Source of the DNA: an uncultured Eubacteriales bacterium
Lineage (GTDB): Bacteria > Bacillota > Clostridia > Lachnospirales > Cellulosilyticaceae
DNA length: 64,000 nucleotides
Assembly (NCBI GenBank): GCA_900551325.1
Contig: URVM01000015.1
Coordinates: 1 to 64,000 of the forward strand
Direction of reading: 5' to 3'
In this document: positions 24,451 through 32,867 of the stretch, piece by piece
Position numbering within the stretch: the stretch's first letter is position 1
Layout: every line of letters begins with the position of its first letter
Made by a program: the position numbers and the translations under genes
The notes under the pieces: model-generated
Database searches by the model: none
What the model was told of the DNA's origin: nothing
What the model saw: only the letters and a program-made list of their open reading frames with translations

Positions 24451-25200
24451 ATGAAAATAATAGCATTAGAATTTTATAAAGATGGATATATGAAAGAGGA
24501 ATTGGCATTTGGAGGGTCAGTTCCAAAAGAAAAGATAGATCAATCTAAACGTTATGAATCAAGTTTACAAAATTATGTAATAGATACAGGAAAAGAAGTT
24601 ATACTAGTGGATACGGGAGTACCAGTAGAAACACCAGATGCAGAGCCAAAGCCAGACCAATTGATATATACTGGCAAAAAAGTTAATCATTTTATAGATG
24701 CATTAAAAAAAGCAGGATATGAGCCTAAAGATATAGATAAGGTTATAGTTACACATAAACATCCTGATCATACAGGAGAACTTAGATTATTCGAGCATTC
24801 TAAAATATATATATCAGAAATAGAAGCAGAAGCAATGAACTTAAATGGGAATAATATAATTAGAGTTAATTTTGAAGATGGACAATATAAAAATTTTAAA
24901 TCTTGTAAAAAAATAACTGAAAATATAGTTATGCTACCTGCTTATGGACATACAAAAGGAAACTCTATAGTAGTAGCAGAAGTAGATGGACTACACTATA
25001 TGTTTCATGGGGATGTAACTTATACAGATGAAGCACTTAGACAAAATGCCCTATCAGTAGTATTTGAAGATAAAGATTTAGCAAGAGAAACTTTAAATAA
25101 GGTTAGAGAATTTGTGAAAGAAAATCATACTGTGTATTTATCTACTCACACTCCAGAAGCTATAACTTCATTAAAAGAAAAGAAAGTAATGAAGTTATAG
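24451..25200 (+). CDS. MBL-fold metallo-hydrolase (lactonase-like)
   Basis: A 249-residue metallo-beta-lactamase-fold protein with the metal motif HKHPDH (HxHxDH, about 106-111), a second-site His in YGHTKGN (about 164-170), an Asp in FHGDVTY and a C-terminal His in LSTHTPE. This set is typical of AHL-lactonase-like hydrolases with two metals. The substrate cannot be told; in Gram-positives many such proteins are not quorum quenchers. The frame opens at a TTG at 24436 that itself forms the SD TTGGAG, so ATG 24451 is the start. It is the first gene of a three-gene stress-type cassette. Confidence 0.85.
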   Translation: MKIIALEFYKDGYMKEELAFGGSVPKEKIDQSKRYESSLQNYVIDTGKEVILVDTGVPVETPDAEPKPDQLIYTGKKVNHFIDALKKAGYEPKDIDKVIVTHKHPDHTGELRLFEHSKIYISEIEAEAMNLNGNNIIRVNFEDGQYKNFKSCKKITENIVMLPAYGHTKGNSIVVAEVDGLHYMFHGDVTYTDEALRQNALSVVFEDKDLARETLNKVREFVKENHTVYLSTHTPEAITSLKEKKVMKL

Positions 25201-25241
25201 TAAGTAAAATTGAATAACAGGCTAAAATAGGAGGATATACT

Positions 25242-25685
25242 GTGCATAATAATTTAAAACTAGAAAACCAGCTTTGTTTCAAGATATACTCCATATCAAA
25301 AAGTATAGTTAGAATATATGGACCATTATTAAAAGAAATAGATTTAACATATCCACAATATTTAACAATGATGGTACTATGGGAGCACAAAAAACTACCT
25401 TTTAAAGAGATAAGCTCAAATCTAAAGATGAAAACTGGTACTTTAACTCCTATTCTAGATAAATTAGAATCTAATGGATATTTAGAACGTATTAAAGATG
25501 AAAATGATGATAGAAAAGTATATATAGCTATTACACAAAAAGGATTAGAACTTGAAGATAGAGCTAAAGATATTCCGAAAAGAATAGTCAAGAGTCTTGA
25601 TTTAAAAGAAGAGGAATATACCAAATATCTAAAGGAATTTAAAGATTTAGTAAGTAAATTAGATTGTATAGAAAAATACATATAA
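25242..25685 (+). CDS. MarR-family regulator, OhrR-like
   Basis: A 147-residue winged-helix regulator whose N-terminus LENQLCFKIYSISK matches the OhrR signature, including the redox-sensing Cys (C12) that reacts with organic hydroperoxides in OhrR. LTYPQYLTMMVLWE (about 34-47), the recognition helix MKTGTLTPILDKLE and the wing residues RKVYIAIT agree. There is no second cysteine (only another near the C-terminus, LDCIEKYI), so it would be a one-Cys or mixed type. It starts at GTG 25242 behind GGAGG. It probably represses its own operon through the palindrome at 24416-24429. No ohr peroxidase gene is adjacent. Confidence 0.85.
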   Translation: MHNNLKLENQLCFKIYSISKSIVRIYGPLLKEIDLTYPQYLTMMVLWEHKKLPFKEISSNLKMKTGTLTPILDKLESNGYLERIKDENDDRKVYIAITQKGLELEDRAKDIPKRIVKSLDLKEEEYTKYLKEFKDLVSKLDCIEKYI

Positions 25686-25728
25686 CAATATACATTAGTA
25701 TATGTTATAAAAAAGAGGAGAGATTCAA

Positions 25729-26382
25729 ATGAATAGAAATGAAATAATTGACGTTTTAAACTTTAGACATTCATGTAAAGAATTCGATATTAATAAGAAG
25801 ATAAGTGAAGCTGATTTTGAGGTAATACTTGAAGGAGGAAGACTTGCACCTAGTTCTATGGGAATAGAACCTTGGAAATTCTTAGTTATAGAAAATCAAG
25901 AACTAAAAAATGAATTAGGGGCAGTATGTTGGGGTGGAAAGAAACAAATGCCTACATGTAGCCACTTAGTAGTGTATTTAAGTAGAGCTGCAAAAGAATT
26001 AAGATCTGATTCAAATTATATAGATTACTTATTAAAGGATGTTAAACATCTTCCAGAAGATGTTGCATCTAATTTCAAAGGTATGATGAAGTCTATTGAA
26101 GCAGTTCGCTTTGAGACAGATAAAGACATTGAGGCCTATGCTTCAAATCAAATACATATTGCTTTAGGTAATATGATGAATGTTGCAGCACTACTTGGTA
26201 TAGATTCATGCCCTATTGGTGGTATAGATGGTGAAGCAGTAGAAAAAATTCTAGTTGATAGAGGATTACTAGATACAGAACAGTTCAATATAACACTATG
26301 TGCTGCTTTTGGATATAGAGTAAATGAACCAGGTGAGAAACTAAGACAAGGAATGGATGAAATAGTTACCTGGGTAAAATAA
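25729..26382 (+). CDS. Nitroreductase-family NAD(P)H oxidoreductase
   Basis: A 217-residue FMN-dependent oxidoreductase of the NfsB/YfkO-like nitroreductase family. Visible features are the phosphate/FMN contact region FRHSCKEFD (about 13-21), LAPSSMGIEPWKFLVI (about 39-54), the SNQIHIALGNMMNVAALLG helix and CPIGGIDGEAVEKIL. These enzymes reduce nitro compounds, quinones or other electrophiles; the natural substrate is unknown. It follows the OhrR-like gene after 43 bases with AAAGAGGAG, and ends in a strong terminator, so it is the last gene of the cassette. Confidence 0.88.
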   Translation: MNRNEIIDVLNFRHSCKEFDINKKISEADFEVILEGGRLAPSSMGIEPWKFLVIENQELKNELGAVCWGGKKQMPTCSHLVVYLSRAAKELRSDSNYIDYLLKDVKHLPEDVASNFKGMMKSIEAVRFETDKDIEAYASNQIHIALGNMMNVAALLGIDSCPIGGIDGEAVEKILVDRGLLDTEQFNITLCAAFGYRVNEPGEKLRQGMDEIVTWVK

Positions 26383-26392
26383 TTTAAGCAAC

Positions 26393-26453
26393 AAAAAGAA
26401 ACCTAAGTCTGCCTTCCCCCCCGAAAATATGGGCAAGACTTAGGTTTCTTTTT
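26393..26453 (+). terminator. Terminator after the nitroreductase gene
   Basis: AAAAAGAAACCTAAGTCT pairs with AGACTTAGGTTTCTTTTT around a loop containing CCTTCCCCCCC. The stem is long and near perfect. Confidence 0.9.
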
Positions 26454-26542
26454 CGGCGAAATGACTGTGGCAAATAGAAAGATATATAATAACTTACATA
26501 AAGAGTCATCTTTTATAGCTTTTCTATTAAGGAAGTAAACAA

Positions 26543-26596
26543 AAATAGTGGTTCTAAGAGGACGCTTGTTTGTGCATCCTTTAGAACCACTATTTA
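26543..26596 (-). terminator. Terminator after pfp
   Basis: On the minus strand AATAGTGGTTCTAA pairs with TTAGAACCACTATT, with an inner AGGA/TCCT pairing and a following TTTTGTTT. It lies within 10 bases of the pfp stop. The rest of the 26383-26603 gap holds only the terminator of the upstream operon. Confidence 0.85.
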
Positions 26597-26603
26597 TTAG
26601 GAT

Positions 26604-27869
26604 TTAACGATTAGATTGGTTATCAAAAAAATGTTTATTATAAAGATGTGTAATATCACAATAAACAGGAAGACCGTTTGTGTAACCAACTAAAGTTTCT
26701 CCTTGAATTAATGGACGAAGATATGTAAGCATTTCTTCAGTTACATCATTACCAGAATCATTAATCCAAGTTCTTGGAATTACTCGTTCTTTGTTTGCAA
26801 TGTTCTCTATTGGATGAGATACAATTTCCATCTTATATGGTTCATTTTGAACACGATTGTAGCAGAGCATTTCGGCAGTTTTACCTTCTAAGGCAGCTTC
26901 TACAGCAGCTTTACCAATTGCAATACTTTCATCAATATCTGTTTTAGAACCTACGTGAGCTGCACAGCGTTGCGTAACATTAAGCTCTACAGAACGTACT
27001 TTACAACCAAGATGTTCTTTTAAATAATTTTCAAGTGCCTTACCAGCACCACAAAGTTGCATATGTCCAAAGGCATCTACGGTTGTACCAGTAGCTGAGA
27101 TATAGTTACCATCTGCGTCTTTAATACCTTCAGATACAGCAACGATTATATTTTTACGCTCTTGTTGAAGGGCTTTTATATCTTCTACAAATTGTTCAAG
27201 TGAAAAAGCAACTTCAGGTAAATAAATAAGGTCTGGAGCATGAGAATAGCTTGTACGAGCAAGGGCTGCACTTGCTGTGAGCCAACCAGCATTACGTCCC
27301 ATAATTTCAACGATAGTTACAGATGGAATATTGTAAATATAAGTATCATGAGCAATCTCTAGTAGAGTAGTAGCTACAAATTTAGCTGCACTACCAAAAC
27401 CAGGTGTGTGATCAGTCATTGGTAAGTCGTTATCAATTGTTTTAGGAATTCCAATAATACGAATAGGTAAATTATGCACCTTTGCATAAGAAGAGAGTTT
27501 CATAACAGTGTCCATAGAATCATTACCACCAATATAAAATACAGTTGTAATATTATGAACCTCAAAGAATTTAAAGAGTATTTCATAAACCTCAGGAGCA
27601 ACTTCAAAATGAGGTAGTTTAAAACGACATGAGCCTAAATACATAGACGGTGTAACAGAAAGGGTATCTAGTGAATCAGGAGTAGCAAAAATTTCGGATA
27701 AATTAAGATACTTACCTTGTAGTAAGCCTTCAATACCATTCACCATTCCATATACCGAGTTGTAAGCCTCAGATTCTAATACACCTTGTAAAACACCACT
27801 TAATGAAGCGTTTATTGCAACAGTAGGGCCACCGGATTGCCCAACGATACAGTTTCCTTTAGATAGCAT
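26604..27869 (-). CDS. pfp: Pyrophosphate-dependent phosphofructokinase
   Basis: Phosphorylates fructose-6-phosphate, probably with pyrophosphate, in glycolysis. The 421-residue protein has the nucleotide/PPi loop VGQSGGPTVAINASL (about 9-23), GGNDSMDT (about 105-112) and GIPKTIDNDLP (about 133-143). An Asp after GGN in place of Gly, and the Lys of PKTIDND, are the residues that in this family mark PPi-dependent rather than ATP-dependent enzymes. MGRNAGWL and the C-terminal IPRTW region are also present. GGAGGATCGTGC precedes the ATG. It is a single-gene unit, divergent from the hemerythrin-like gene. Confidence 0.9.
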   Translation of the reverse strand: MLSKGNCIVGQSGGPTVAINASLSGVLQGVLESEAYNSVYGMVNGIEGLLQGKYLNLSEIFATPDSLDTLSVTPSMYLGSCRFKLPHFEVAPEVYEILFKFFEVHNITTVFYIGGNDSMDTVMKLSSYAKVHNLPIRIIGIPKTIDNDLPMTDHTPGFGSAAKFVATTLLEIAHDTYIYNIPSVTIVEIMGRNAGWLTASAALARTSYSHAPDLIYLPEVAFSLEQFVEDIKALQQERKNIIVAVSEGIKDADGNYISATGTTVDAFGHMQLCGAGKALENYLKEHLGCKVRSVELNVTQRCAAHVGSKTDIDESIAIGKAAVEAALEGKTAEMLCYNRVQNEPYKMEIVSHPIENIANKERVIPRTWINDSGNDVTEEMLTYLRPLIQGETLVGYTNGLPVYCDITHLYNKHFFDNQSNR

Positions 27870-27918
27870 GCACGATCCTCCTTAGAAATGTCAATCATTC
27901 ATTTACGCATACCTATCT

Positions 27919-27968
27919 ATAATACTAAAAAGGTAGGCGGTTGACAAGAGTATTCAAAGTTCTATCAT
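27919..27968. promoter_or_regulatory. Overlapping divergent promoters, pfp / hemerythrin-like gene
   Basis: Minus strand: TTGTCA (27947-27942), 17 bases, TATTAT (27924-27919), driving pfp. Plus strand: TTGACA (27941-27946), 16 bases, TATCAT (27963-27968), driving the gene at 28033. The two -35 hexamers occupy the same bases, so two polymerases could not bind at once. Confidence 0.7.
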
Positions 27969-28032
27969 TAAGTGTAAAAAGAGAGAAAAATTGGCAATAA
28001 TATTGATACAGTATATTAGAAGAGGTGCTTGG

Positions 28033-28470
28033 ATGGATACAACTTACGCGATTCAAAAAGAACATGGAACGATTAAAAGTATTTTAAAAGAATTTAAGAA
28101 GGAGTTAGTATCACTGGTTCAGTATGAACGGGTAGATAAAGTGATGTGGGCTATTTGTCTAGCATTTATTAGTGAGAATATTATTAAATTCCATCATTTA
28201 AGAGAAAGAGAAATCATTATGTGCTATAAGATGGAACCCAAATATAAAAAGTATGAGGAAATGATAAATAGTATTGCAGAAAGGCATGAGCTTATCGAAT
28301 GCTACTATGATAGATTGTTAGAATATTGGATTTACTATCAAAATGGTCAATCACTTGCTCGCTTTAATATTATGGAAGAAGGAGAAGGTATGCTTCTTTT
28401 AATGGAAATAACTATGGCAATGGAAGAAAAACTTTTTAACTTGACAAGGAACGAATGTATAGTAAAATAA
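28033..28470 (+). CDS. Hemerythrin-like (HHE) protein
   Basis: A 145-residue helical protein. Histidine and acidic residues fall where hemerythrin-like HHE domains bind a di-iron or other metal centre: EHGTI (His11), FHHLRERE (His54, His55, Glu58/60) and AERHELI (His85). The C-terminal part (about 105-145) is another helix without further histidines. Full hemerythrins need five His and two carboxylates; I can see only part of this set, so oxygen or iron binding is not certain. The frame is open to a TTG at 27991, but AGAGGTG fixes ATG 28033. It is divergent from pfp and its 3' end carries the pheS promoter. Confidence 0.6.
   Translation: MDTTYAIQKEHGTIKSILKEFKKELVSLVQYERVDKVMWAICLAFISENIIKFHHLREREIIMCYKMEPKYKKYEEMINSIAERHELIECYYDRLLEYWIYYQNGQSLARFNIMEEGEGMLLLMEITMAMEEKLFNLTRNECIVK
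28441..28468 (+). promoter_or_regulatory. Promoter of the pheS T-box leader
   Basis: TTGACA (28441-28446), 16 bases, TAAAAT (28463-28468), lying inside the last codons of the hemerythrin-like gene. It places the transcript start at about 28475, right at the T-box leader. Confidence 0.65.
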
Positions 28471-28479
28471 TGATTATAT

Positions 28480-28752
28480 AAATGAAATGCTAGGAAGATG
28501 CAAAGTAGCTTATTTACATCCATAAGAGAGAAGGTGTCACCGGCTGTAAGCACCTTTTGGCCCTGTAGAAAGTGAATTTCACATTGGAGCAGTACTTTTG
28601 AAAACATGTTCAACATAAAGTTGAAGTTTACAGTAGAAAGTATCGGTTGCGCGTTATAGCTAGTTAAGTGTTTATACGTTATGTATAGAAATTTGGGTGG
28701 TACCGCGGAGTCAAGCTTCGTCCCTTTTTTAGGAGAGGGATGAGGCTTTTTT
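28480..28752 (+). promoter_or_regulatory. T-box leader of pheS (tRNA-Phe)
   Basis: The T-box sequence TGGGTGGTACCGCG is at 28694-28707. The stem I region contains the AGAGA element (28527-28531) and, in the expected specifier loop, AATTTCACA with the Phe codon TTC at 28578-28580. A terminator follows (about 28713-28752: AAGCTTCGTCCCT pairing with AGGGATGAGGCTT, then T-run), which alternates with the antiterminator formed by the T-box bases. Uncharged tRNA-Phe should allow readthrough into pheS. Confidence 0.92.
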
Positions 28753-28805
28753 TATTTTCAAATTATAAAAGTTTTAATTTCTAAGTTCAGAAAGGAGTAA
28801 GAATA

Positions 28806-29825
28806 GTGAAAGAAAAATTAGAACAAATCCAAGAAGTAGCATTAAATGCTATTAACACTGCAAGTAATCTAAAAGAGTTAGAAGACTTAAGAGTACAATA
28901 TTTAGGTAAAAAAGGTGAGCTTACAGCCGTACTTAGAGGTATGAAAGACTTATCAGCAGAAGAAAGACCAGTAGTGGGGCAAATAGCAAATGAGGTGCGT
29001 GAAGCCTTAGAAGCAGCTTTAGCTGACAAAAAAGTAGGTCTTGAAATGGAAGCTGTAAATCAAAGACTTCAAGAAGAAGTTATTGATATTACTATGCCAG
29101 GTAAAAAAATTAATAAAGGTCATACACATCCTCTTCATAAAACACTTGAAGAACTTGAAAAGATTTTCATGGGTATGGGATATGAAATTGTAGATGGTCG
29201 TGAAGTTGAAACTGCCTACTATAACTTTGATGCGCTTAACTTAGGGGAAGAACATCCAGCACGTGATGAGCAAGATACATTCTACTTTACAAATAACTTA
29301 GTACTTCGTACAGCTACATCACCAGTACAAGTACACACTATGGAAAGTCAAGAACTTCCAATCCGTATGATTGCACCAGGTCGTGTATACCGTTCTGACG
29401 AATCAGATGCAACACACTCACCAGTATTCCACCAAATTGAAGGTCTTGTAATTGATAAAAACATTACATTTGGTGACCTTAAAGGTGTTCTTGCAGAATT
29501 TGCTAAGAAATTCTTCGGTGACAAAGTTCAAGTTAAATTTAGACCTCACTACTTCCCATTCACAGAGCCAAGTGCTGAAGTAGACGTAAGCTGTGTAATG
29601 TGTGGTGGTAAAGGCTGTAACGTATGTAAAGGTTCAGGATGGATTGAGATTTTAGGTTGTGGTATGGTACATCCAAAAGTACTTGAAATGGCTGGTATTG
29701 ATCCTACACAATATCAAGGTTTTGCCTTTGGTATGGGTGTTGAACGTTTAACAATGCTTAAGTACGATATTAATGACTTGAGATTATTCTATGAAAATGA
29801 TGTGAGATTTTTATCACAGTTCTAG
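28806..29825 (+). CDS. pheS: Phenylalanyl-tRNA synthetase alpha subunit
   Basis: The catalytic subunit of the (alpha-beta)2 enzyme that charges tRNA-Phe. The N-terminal ~85 residues are the coiled-coil tRNA-binding arm (KELEDLRVQYLGKKGELTAVL region). Motif 1 and 2 of class II synthetases are seen in VDGREVETAYYNFDALN and RTATSPVQVHTM, followed by APGRVYRSDESDATHSPVFHQIEG (key R-x-Y-R, H-x-P-x-F-H-Q) and motif 3 GFAFGMGVERLTMLKYDI. There is a Cys-rich insert CVMCGGKGCNVCKGSGW (about 262-278) as in many bacterial PheS. It starts at GTG 28806 behind AAAGGAG. pheT is not adjacent: a 596-base gap intervenes. Confidence 0.97.
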   Translation: MKEKLEQIQEVALNAINTASNLKELEDLRVQYLGKKGELTAVLRGMKDLSAEERPVVGQIANEVREALEAALADKKVGLEMEAVNQRLQEEVIDITMPGKKINKGHTHPLHKTLEELEKIFMGMGYEIVDGREVETAYYNFDALNLGEEHPARDEQDTFYFTNNLVLRTATSPVQVHTMESQELPIRMIAPGRVYRSDESDATHSPVFHQIEGLVIDKNITFGDLKGVLAEFAKKFFGDKVQVKFRPHYFPFTEPSAEVDVSCVMCGGKGCNVCKGSGWIEILGCGMVHPKVLEMAGIDPTQYQGFAFGMGVERLTMLKYDINDLRLFYENDVRFLSQF

Positions 29826-29855
29826 TAATGAGTTAAGTCTACTAGAAGGAGTATA

Positions 29856-30044
29856 GGCGGAGTCTGGGCACTTCACATACACCTTCCGTATTTTAAGAGC
29901 TGCTATTTCAGGTGAAATCAGATAACGCCACAAACTCGTTACGCTGCGCTTCACTCAGACAGTGTGGCTAAGTGCATCTGATTTTACCTTCATGCAGCTC
30001 TAGAAAATACTACAGAGGTATGTTCCGTGTCCAGCCTCCACCCA
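29856..30044 (+). repeat. Long imperfect palindromic element between pheS and pheT
   Basis: A ~190 bp hairpin-forming unit. Nested arms from outside in: CTGGGCAC/GTGTCCAG, CACATAC/GTATGT, AGAGCTGC/GCAGCTCT, GGTGAAATCAGAT/ATCTGATTTTACC, GCCACA/TGTGGC. The loop (29933-29962) reads CTCGTTACGCTGCGCTTCAC then TCAGACAG, a style of loop I have seen in interspersed palindromes of Clostridial genomes. The G+C is higher than in the surroundings. It is likely a MITE- or REP-like intergenic element; no target duplication is evident. Confidence 0.6.
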
Positions 30045-30162
30045 CCCCCCTTCCCCGATGCTTTCTATATTTCTAAAAGCTTGTGATAAAATGAGTGGAG
30101 AAGAAGCGAGGAAGAGGGAAGAAGTGAAGTGGGGGAGAAAAAGAGGTAGGATGGCCTAAAAT

Positions 30163-30270
30163 GGTAAGAAATAGTTATGAGAGATTACTATAAGAAATAC
30201 TTGTAAGAGATACTTATGAGAGATGGTTATAAGAATTAGTCATAAAGATCATTATAAGAAATGATTATGC
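30163..30270 (+). repeat. Degenerate ~14-base tandem repeats before pheT
   Basis: About seven units of the form (A/G)NTTATAAGARAT follow one another, for example TAGTTATGAGAGAT, ACTTATGAGAGAT and GGTTATAAGAATT. The stretch is purine-rich and has no ORF. The rest of 30045-30421 is also A/G-rich, without recognisable elements apart from AAAGGAAG before pheT. Confidence 0.5.
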
Positions 30271-30421
30271 TGAATAAATGGCGTAGCTGTTTATGAAAGT
30301 ATAGTGAGAGATAGATGATAAAAAGATGATATAGAGTGTTTTCAAAAGAAATAATTAGAAAAGTTTATATGAAAAAGTATGTATGTAGAAAAGTATGTAG
30401 ATAGGAAAGGAAGTTGAAAAA

Positions 30422-32812
30422 ATGAACGTACCTATGTCTTGGTTAAAACAGTATGTAGATATTGATGTAGATGTAAACACTTATATAGATGCAATGACAA
30501 TGTCTGGTTCTAAAGTTGAAGCGGTTGAAGTGAGTGGTGAGGAAATCACTAAGGTTGTTGCAGGGAAAATTATTGATACACAGGCCCATCCTGATGCGGA
30601 TAAACTTCGTGTGATGAAAGTAGATATTGGAGCAGCTGAACCGCTTCAAATCGTTACAGCAGCAACGAATGTAAATACAGGAGATGTTGTACCTGTAGCG
30701 CTTGATGGGGCAACGTTAGCTGAAGGACTTAAAATCAAAACAGGTAAACTTCGTGGTGTAGAATCACAAGGGATGTTTTGTTCAGTAGAGGAACTTGGAT
30801 TTGCTGTAAGTGATTTTGAAGATGCACCAGAAGATGGTGTATATATTTTCCATGAACCTATTGAACTTGGTTCAGATGTAAAGCCTTTCTTTGGGCTTGG
30901 TGAAGAAGTAGTAGAATATGAAATTACTTCAAACAGAGCAGATTGTTTCAGTATTTTAGGGATTGCAAGAGAAGCGGCAGCTACTTTTAAAAAGCCTTTT
31001 AAATATCCTGAAATTACAGTAGAAGAAGTTGGCGGTAATGCAGCTGACATGGCAAAAGTTACAATTGAAAATGAAAAACTTTGCCCAAGATATGCTTCTC
31101 GTATCGTTAAAAATGTAAAAGTTGGTCCATCACCAAAATGGCTTAAAGACCGTCTTTTATCAGCTGGTCTTAGACCAATCAATAATATTGTAGATATTAC
31201 AAACTACATGCTTCTTGAATTTGGTCAACCAATGCATGCTTTTGATTATGATAAACTTAAAGGTCACCATGTCATCGTACGTAATGCAAAAGACGGCGAA
31301 AAAATGGTTACGTTACTTGGCGATGAAGTAGAACTTGATAGCAGTATGCTTGTTATTGCTGATGAAGAAAAAGCTGTAGCCATTGCTGGTGTAATGGGTG
31401 GAGAAGATACAAAAGTAACTGAAGAAACAACAACTATCTTATTTGAGTGTGCAAACTTCAATGGTTACAATGTACGTCAAACTTCTAAAAAACTTGGTAT
31501 AAGCAGTGACTCATCTAAAAAATATGTTAAAGGACTTGATCCAAACAACATTACAGATGCAGTGAACCGTGCAGCACAACTTATCAATATGACAGGTGCT
31601 GGTGAAGTGGTATCAGGTGTAATCGACGTATATCCAGTTAAACGTGAAAAGCTTACTATTGCCTACGATTTAGAATGGATTAATAACTACCTTGGAACAA
31701 AGGTAACAGAAGAAGAAATGAAAGCTTACTTCGAAAGTCTTGAGTTTGAAGTAAATACAGAAGCTAAAACAGTAACACTTCCAACATTCAGACCAGATAT
31801 TACAATGATGGCTGACCTTGCAGAAGAAGTAGCTAGACTTTATGGTTACGATAAGATTGAAGTAACTTTAGAGCGCGGCACACCAACTGTTGGACATAAA
31901 AACTTCGAGCAAGAAACAACAGATCAAATTCGTATGATTATGGGTAGATATGGTGTAAATGGTGCTGTAACTTATACATTTGAAAGTCCTAAAGTATTTG
32001 ATAAACTTTGTATTCCAGCTGAAAGTCCACTTAGAAATGTACTCACTATTACAAACCCTCTTGGTGAAGACTTTAGCATTATGCGTACTACAACTTTAAA
32101 TGGTATCTTAAACTCACTTTCAATTAACTATAACCGTAGAAATGAAACAGCTATGCTTTATGAAATCGGTAAAGTATTTGAAAAAGTTGAAGGACAAGAG
32201 CTTCCAAATGAAATCAAGAAAATTACTGTAGGTATGTACGGTAAAGATGTAGACTTCTACACACTTAAAGGTTTAGTTGAATCATTAGTAGAAGACCTTC
32301 ATGTTCAAAAAGTAGAATATGAAAGAAATACAGAACTACCATTTATGCATCCAGGACGTACAGCGAACCTTCTTATTGGTGGTAAAGTATGTGGTTACTT
32401 TGGAGAAATCCATCCACAAGTTGCTAAAAACTACAGCATTGAAGCAAAAACTTATGTAGCTGAACTTGACCTTATGATGATTCTTTCACATATGGAAAAA
32501 GCTCGCAGTTACAAGGCACTTCCAAAATTCCCAGCTTCAACAAGAGATATTGCAATGCTTGTAAAATCAGATGTACTCGTTGGGGATATTGAAAAAGTAA
32601 TTACACAAAGAGGCGGTAAATTACTTGAAAGCTGTCAACTCTTCGACGTATACCAAGGTAAACAAATCGAAGAAGGACATAAATCTGTAGCTTATAAATT
32701 AGTATTTAGAGCAGCAGATCATACACTTGCTGACGAAGATATTCAAAAATCAATGAAGAAAATCTTAAATGGTCTTGAGACTGTTATTGGTGCAAAACTT
32801 AGAGAGCAATAA
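30422..32812 (+). CDS. pheT: Phenylalanyl-tRNA synthetase beta subunit
   Basis: The beta subunit, needed for tRNA binding and editing. Domains in order over 796 residues: a PheT N-terminal region MSWLKQYVDI, an EMAP/tRNA-binding OB fold (about 40-150, with CSVEELGF), the B3/4 editing domain (about 205-390), B5 (about 400-475, TLPTFRPDITMMADLAEEVARLYGY, key residues RPDI...DLAEEVAR), the catalytic-like core, and a C-terminal FDX-ACB anticodon-binding domain (KFPASTRDIAMLV to the end). The length is standard. AAAGGAAG precedes the ATG. It is unusual in not being directly behind pheS; whether one T-box transcript covers both is not clear. Confidence 0.97.
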   Translation: MNVPMSWLKQYVDIDVDVNTYIDAMTMSGSKVEAVEVSGEEITKVVAGKIIDTQAHPDADKLRVMKVDIGAAEPLQIVTAATNVNTGDVVPVALDGATLAEGLKIKTGKLRGVESQGMFCSVEELGFAVSDFEDAPEDGVYIFHEPIELGSDVKPFFGLGEEVVEYEITSNRADCFSILGIAREAAATFKKPFKYPEITVEEVGGNAADMAKVTIENEKLCPRYASRIVKNVKVGPSPKWLKDRLLSAGLRPINNIVDITNYMLLEFGQPMHAFDYDKLKGHHVIVRNAKDGEKMVTLLGDEVELDSSMLVIADEEKAVAIAGVMGGEDTKVTEETTTILFECANFNGYNVRQTSKKLGISSDSSKKYVKGLDPNNITDAVNRAAQLINMTGAGEVVSGVIDVYPVKREKLTIAYDLEWINNYLGTKVTEEEMKAYFESLEFEVNTEAKTVTLPTFRPDITMMADLAEEVARLYGYDKIEVTLERGTPTVGHKNFEQETTDQIRMIMGRYGVNGAVTYTFESPKVFDKLCIPAESPLRNVLTITNPLGEDFSIMRTTTLNGILNSLSINYNRRNETAMLYEIGKVFEKVEGQELPNEIKKITVGMYGKDVDFYTLKGLVESLVEDLHVQKVEYERNTELPFMHPGRTANLLIGGKVCGYFGEIHPQVAKNYSIEAKTYVAELDLMMILSHMEKARSYKALPKFPASTRDIAMLVKSDVLVGDIEKVITQRGGKLLESCQLFDVYQGKQIEEGHKSVAYKLVFRAADHTLADEDIQKSMKKILNGLETVIGAKLREQ

Positions 32813-32867
32813 GGTTTATTCCATATAAATAAGCACATATGAGTACTCATTGAATAAAATAATAGAG

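Noticed and set aside
30646..31182. 178-residue minus-strand ORF
   Set aside because: Antisense to pheT, Ser/Pro/Thr-rich as expected for the complement of its codons.
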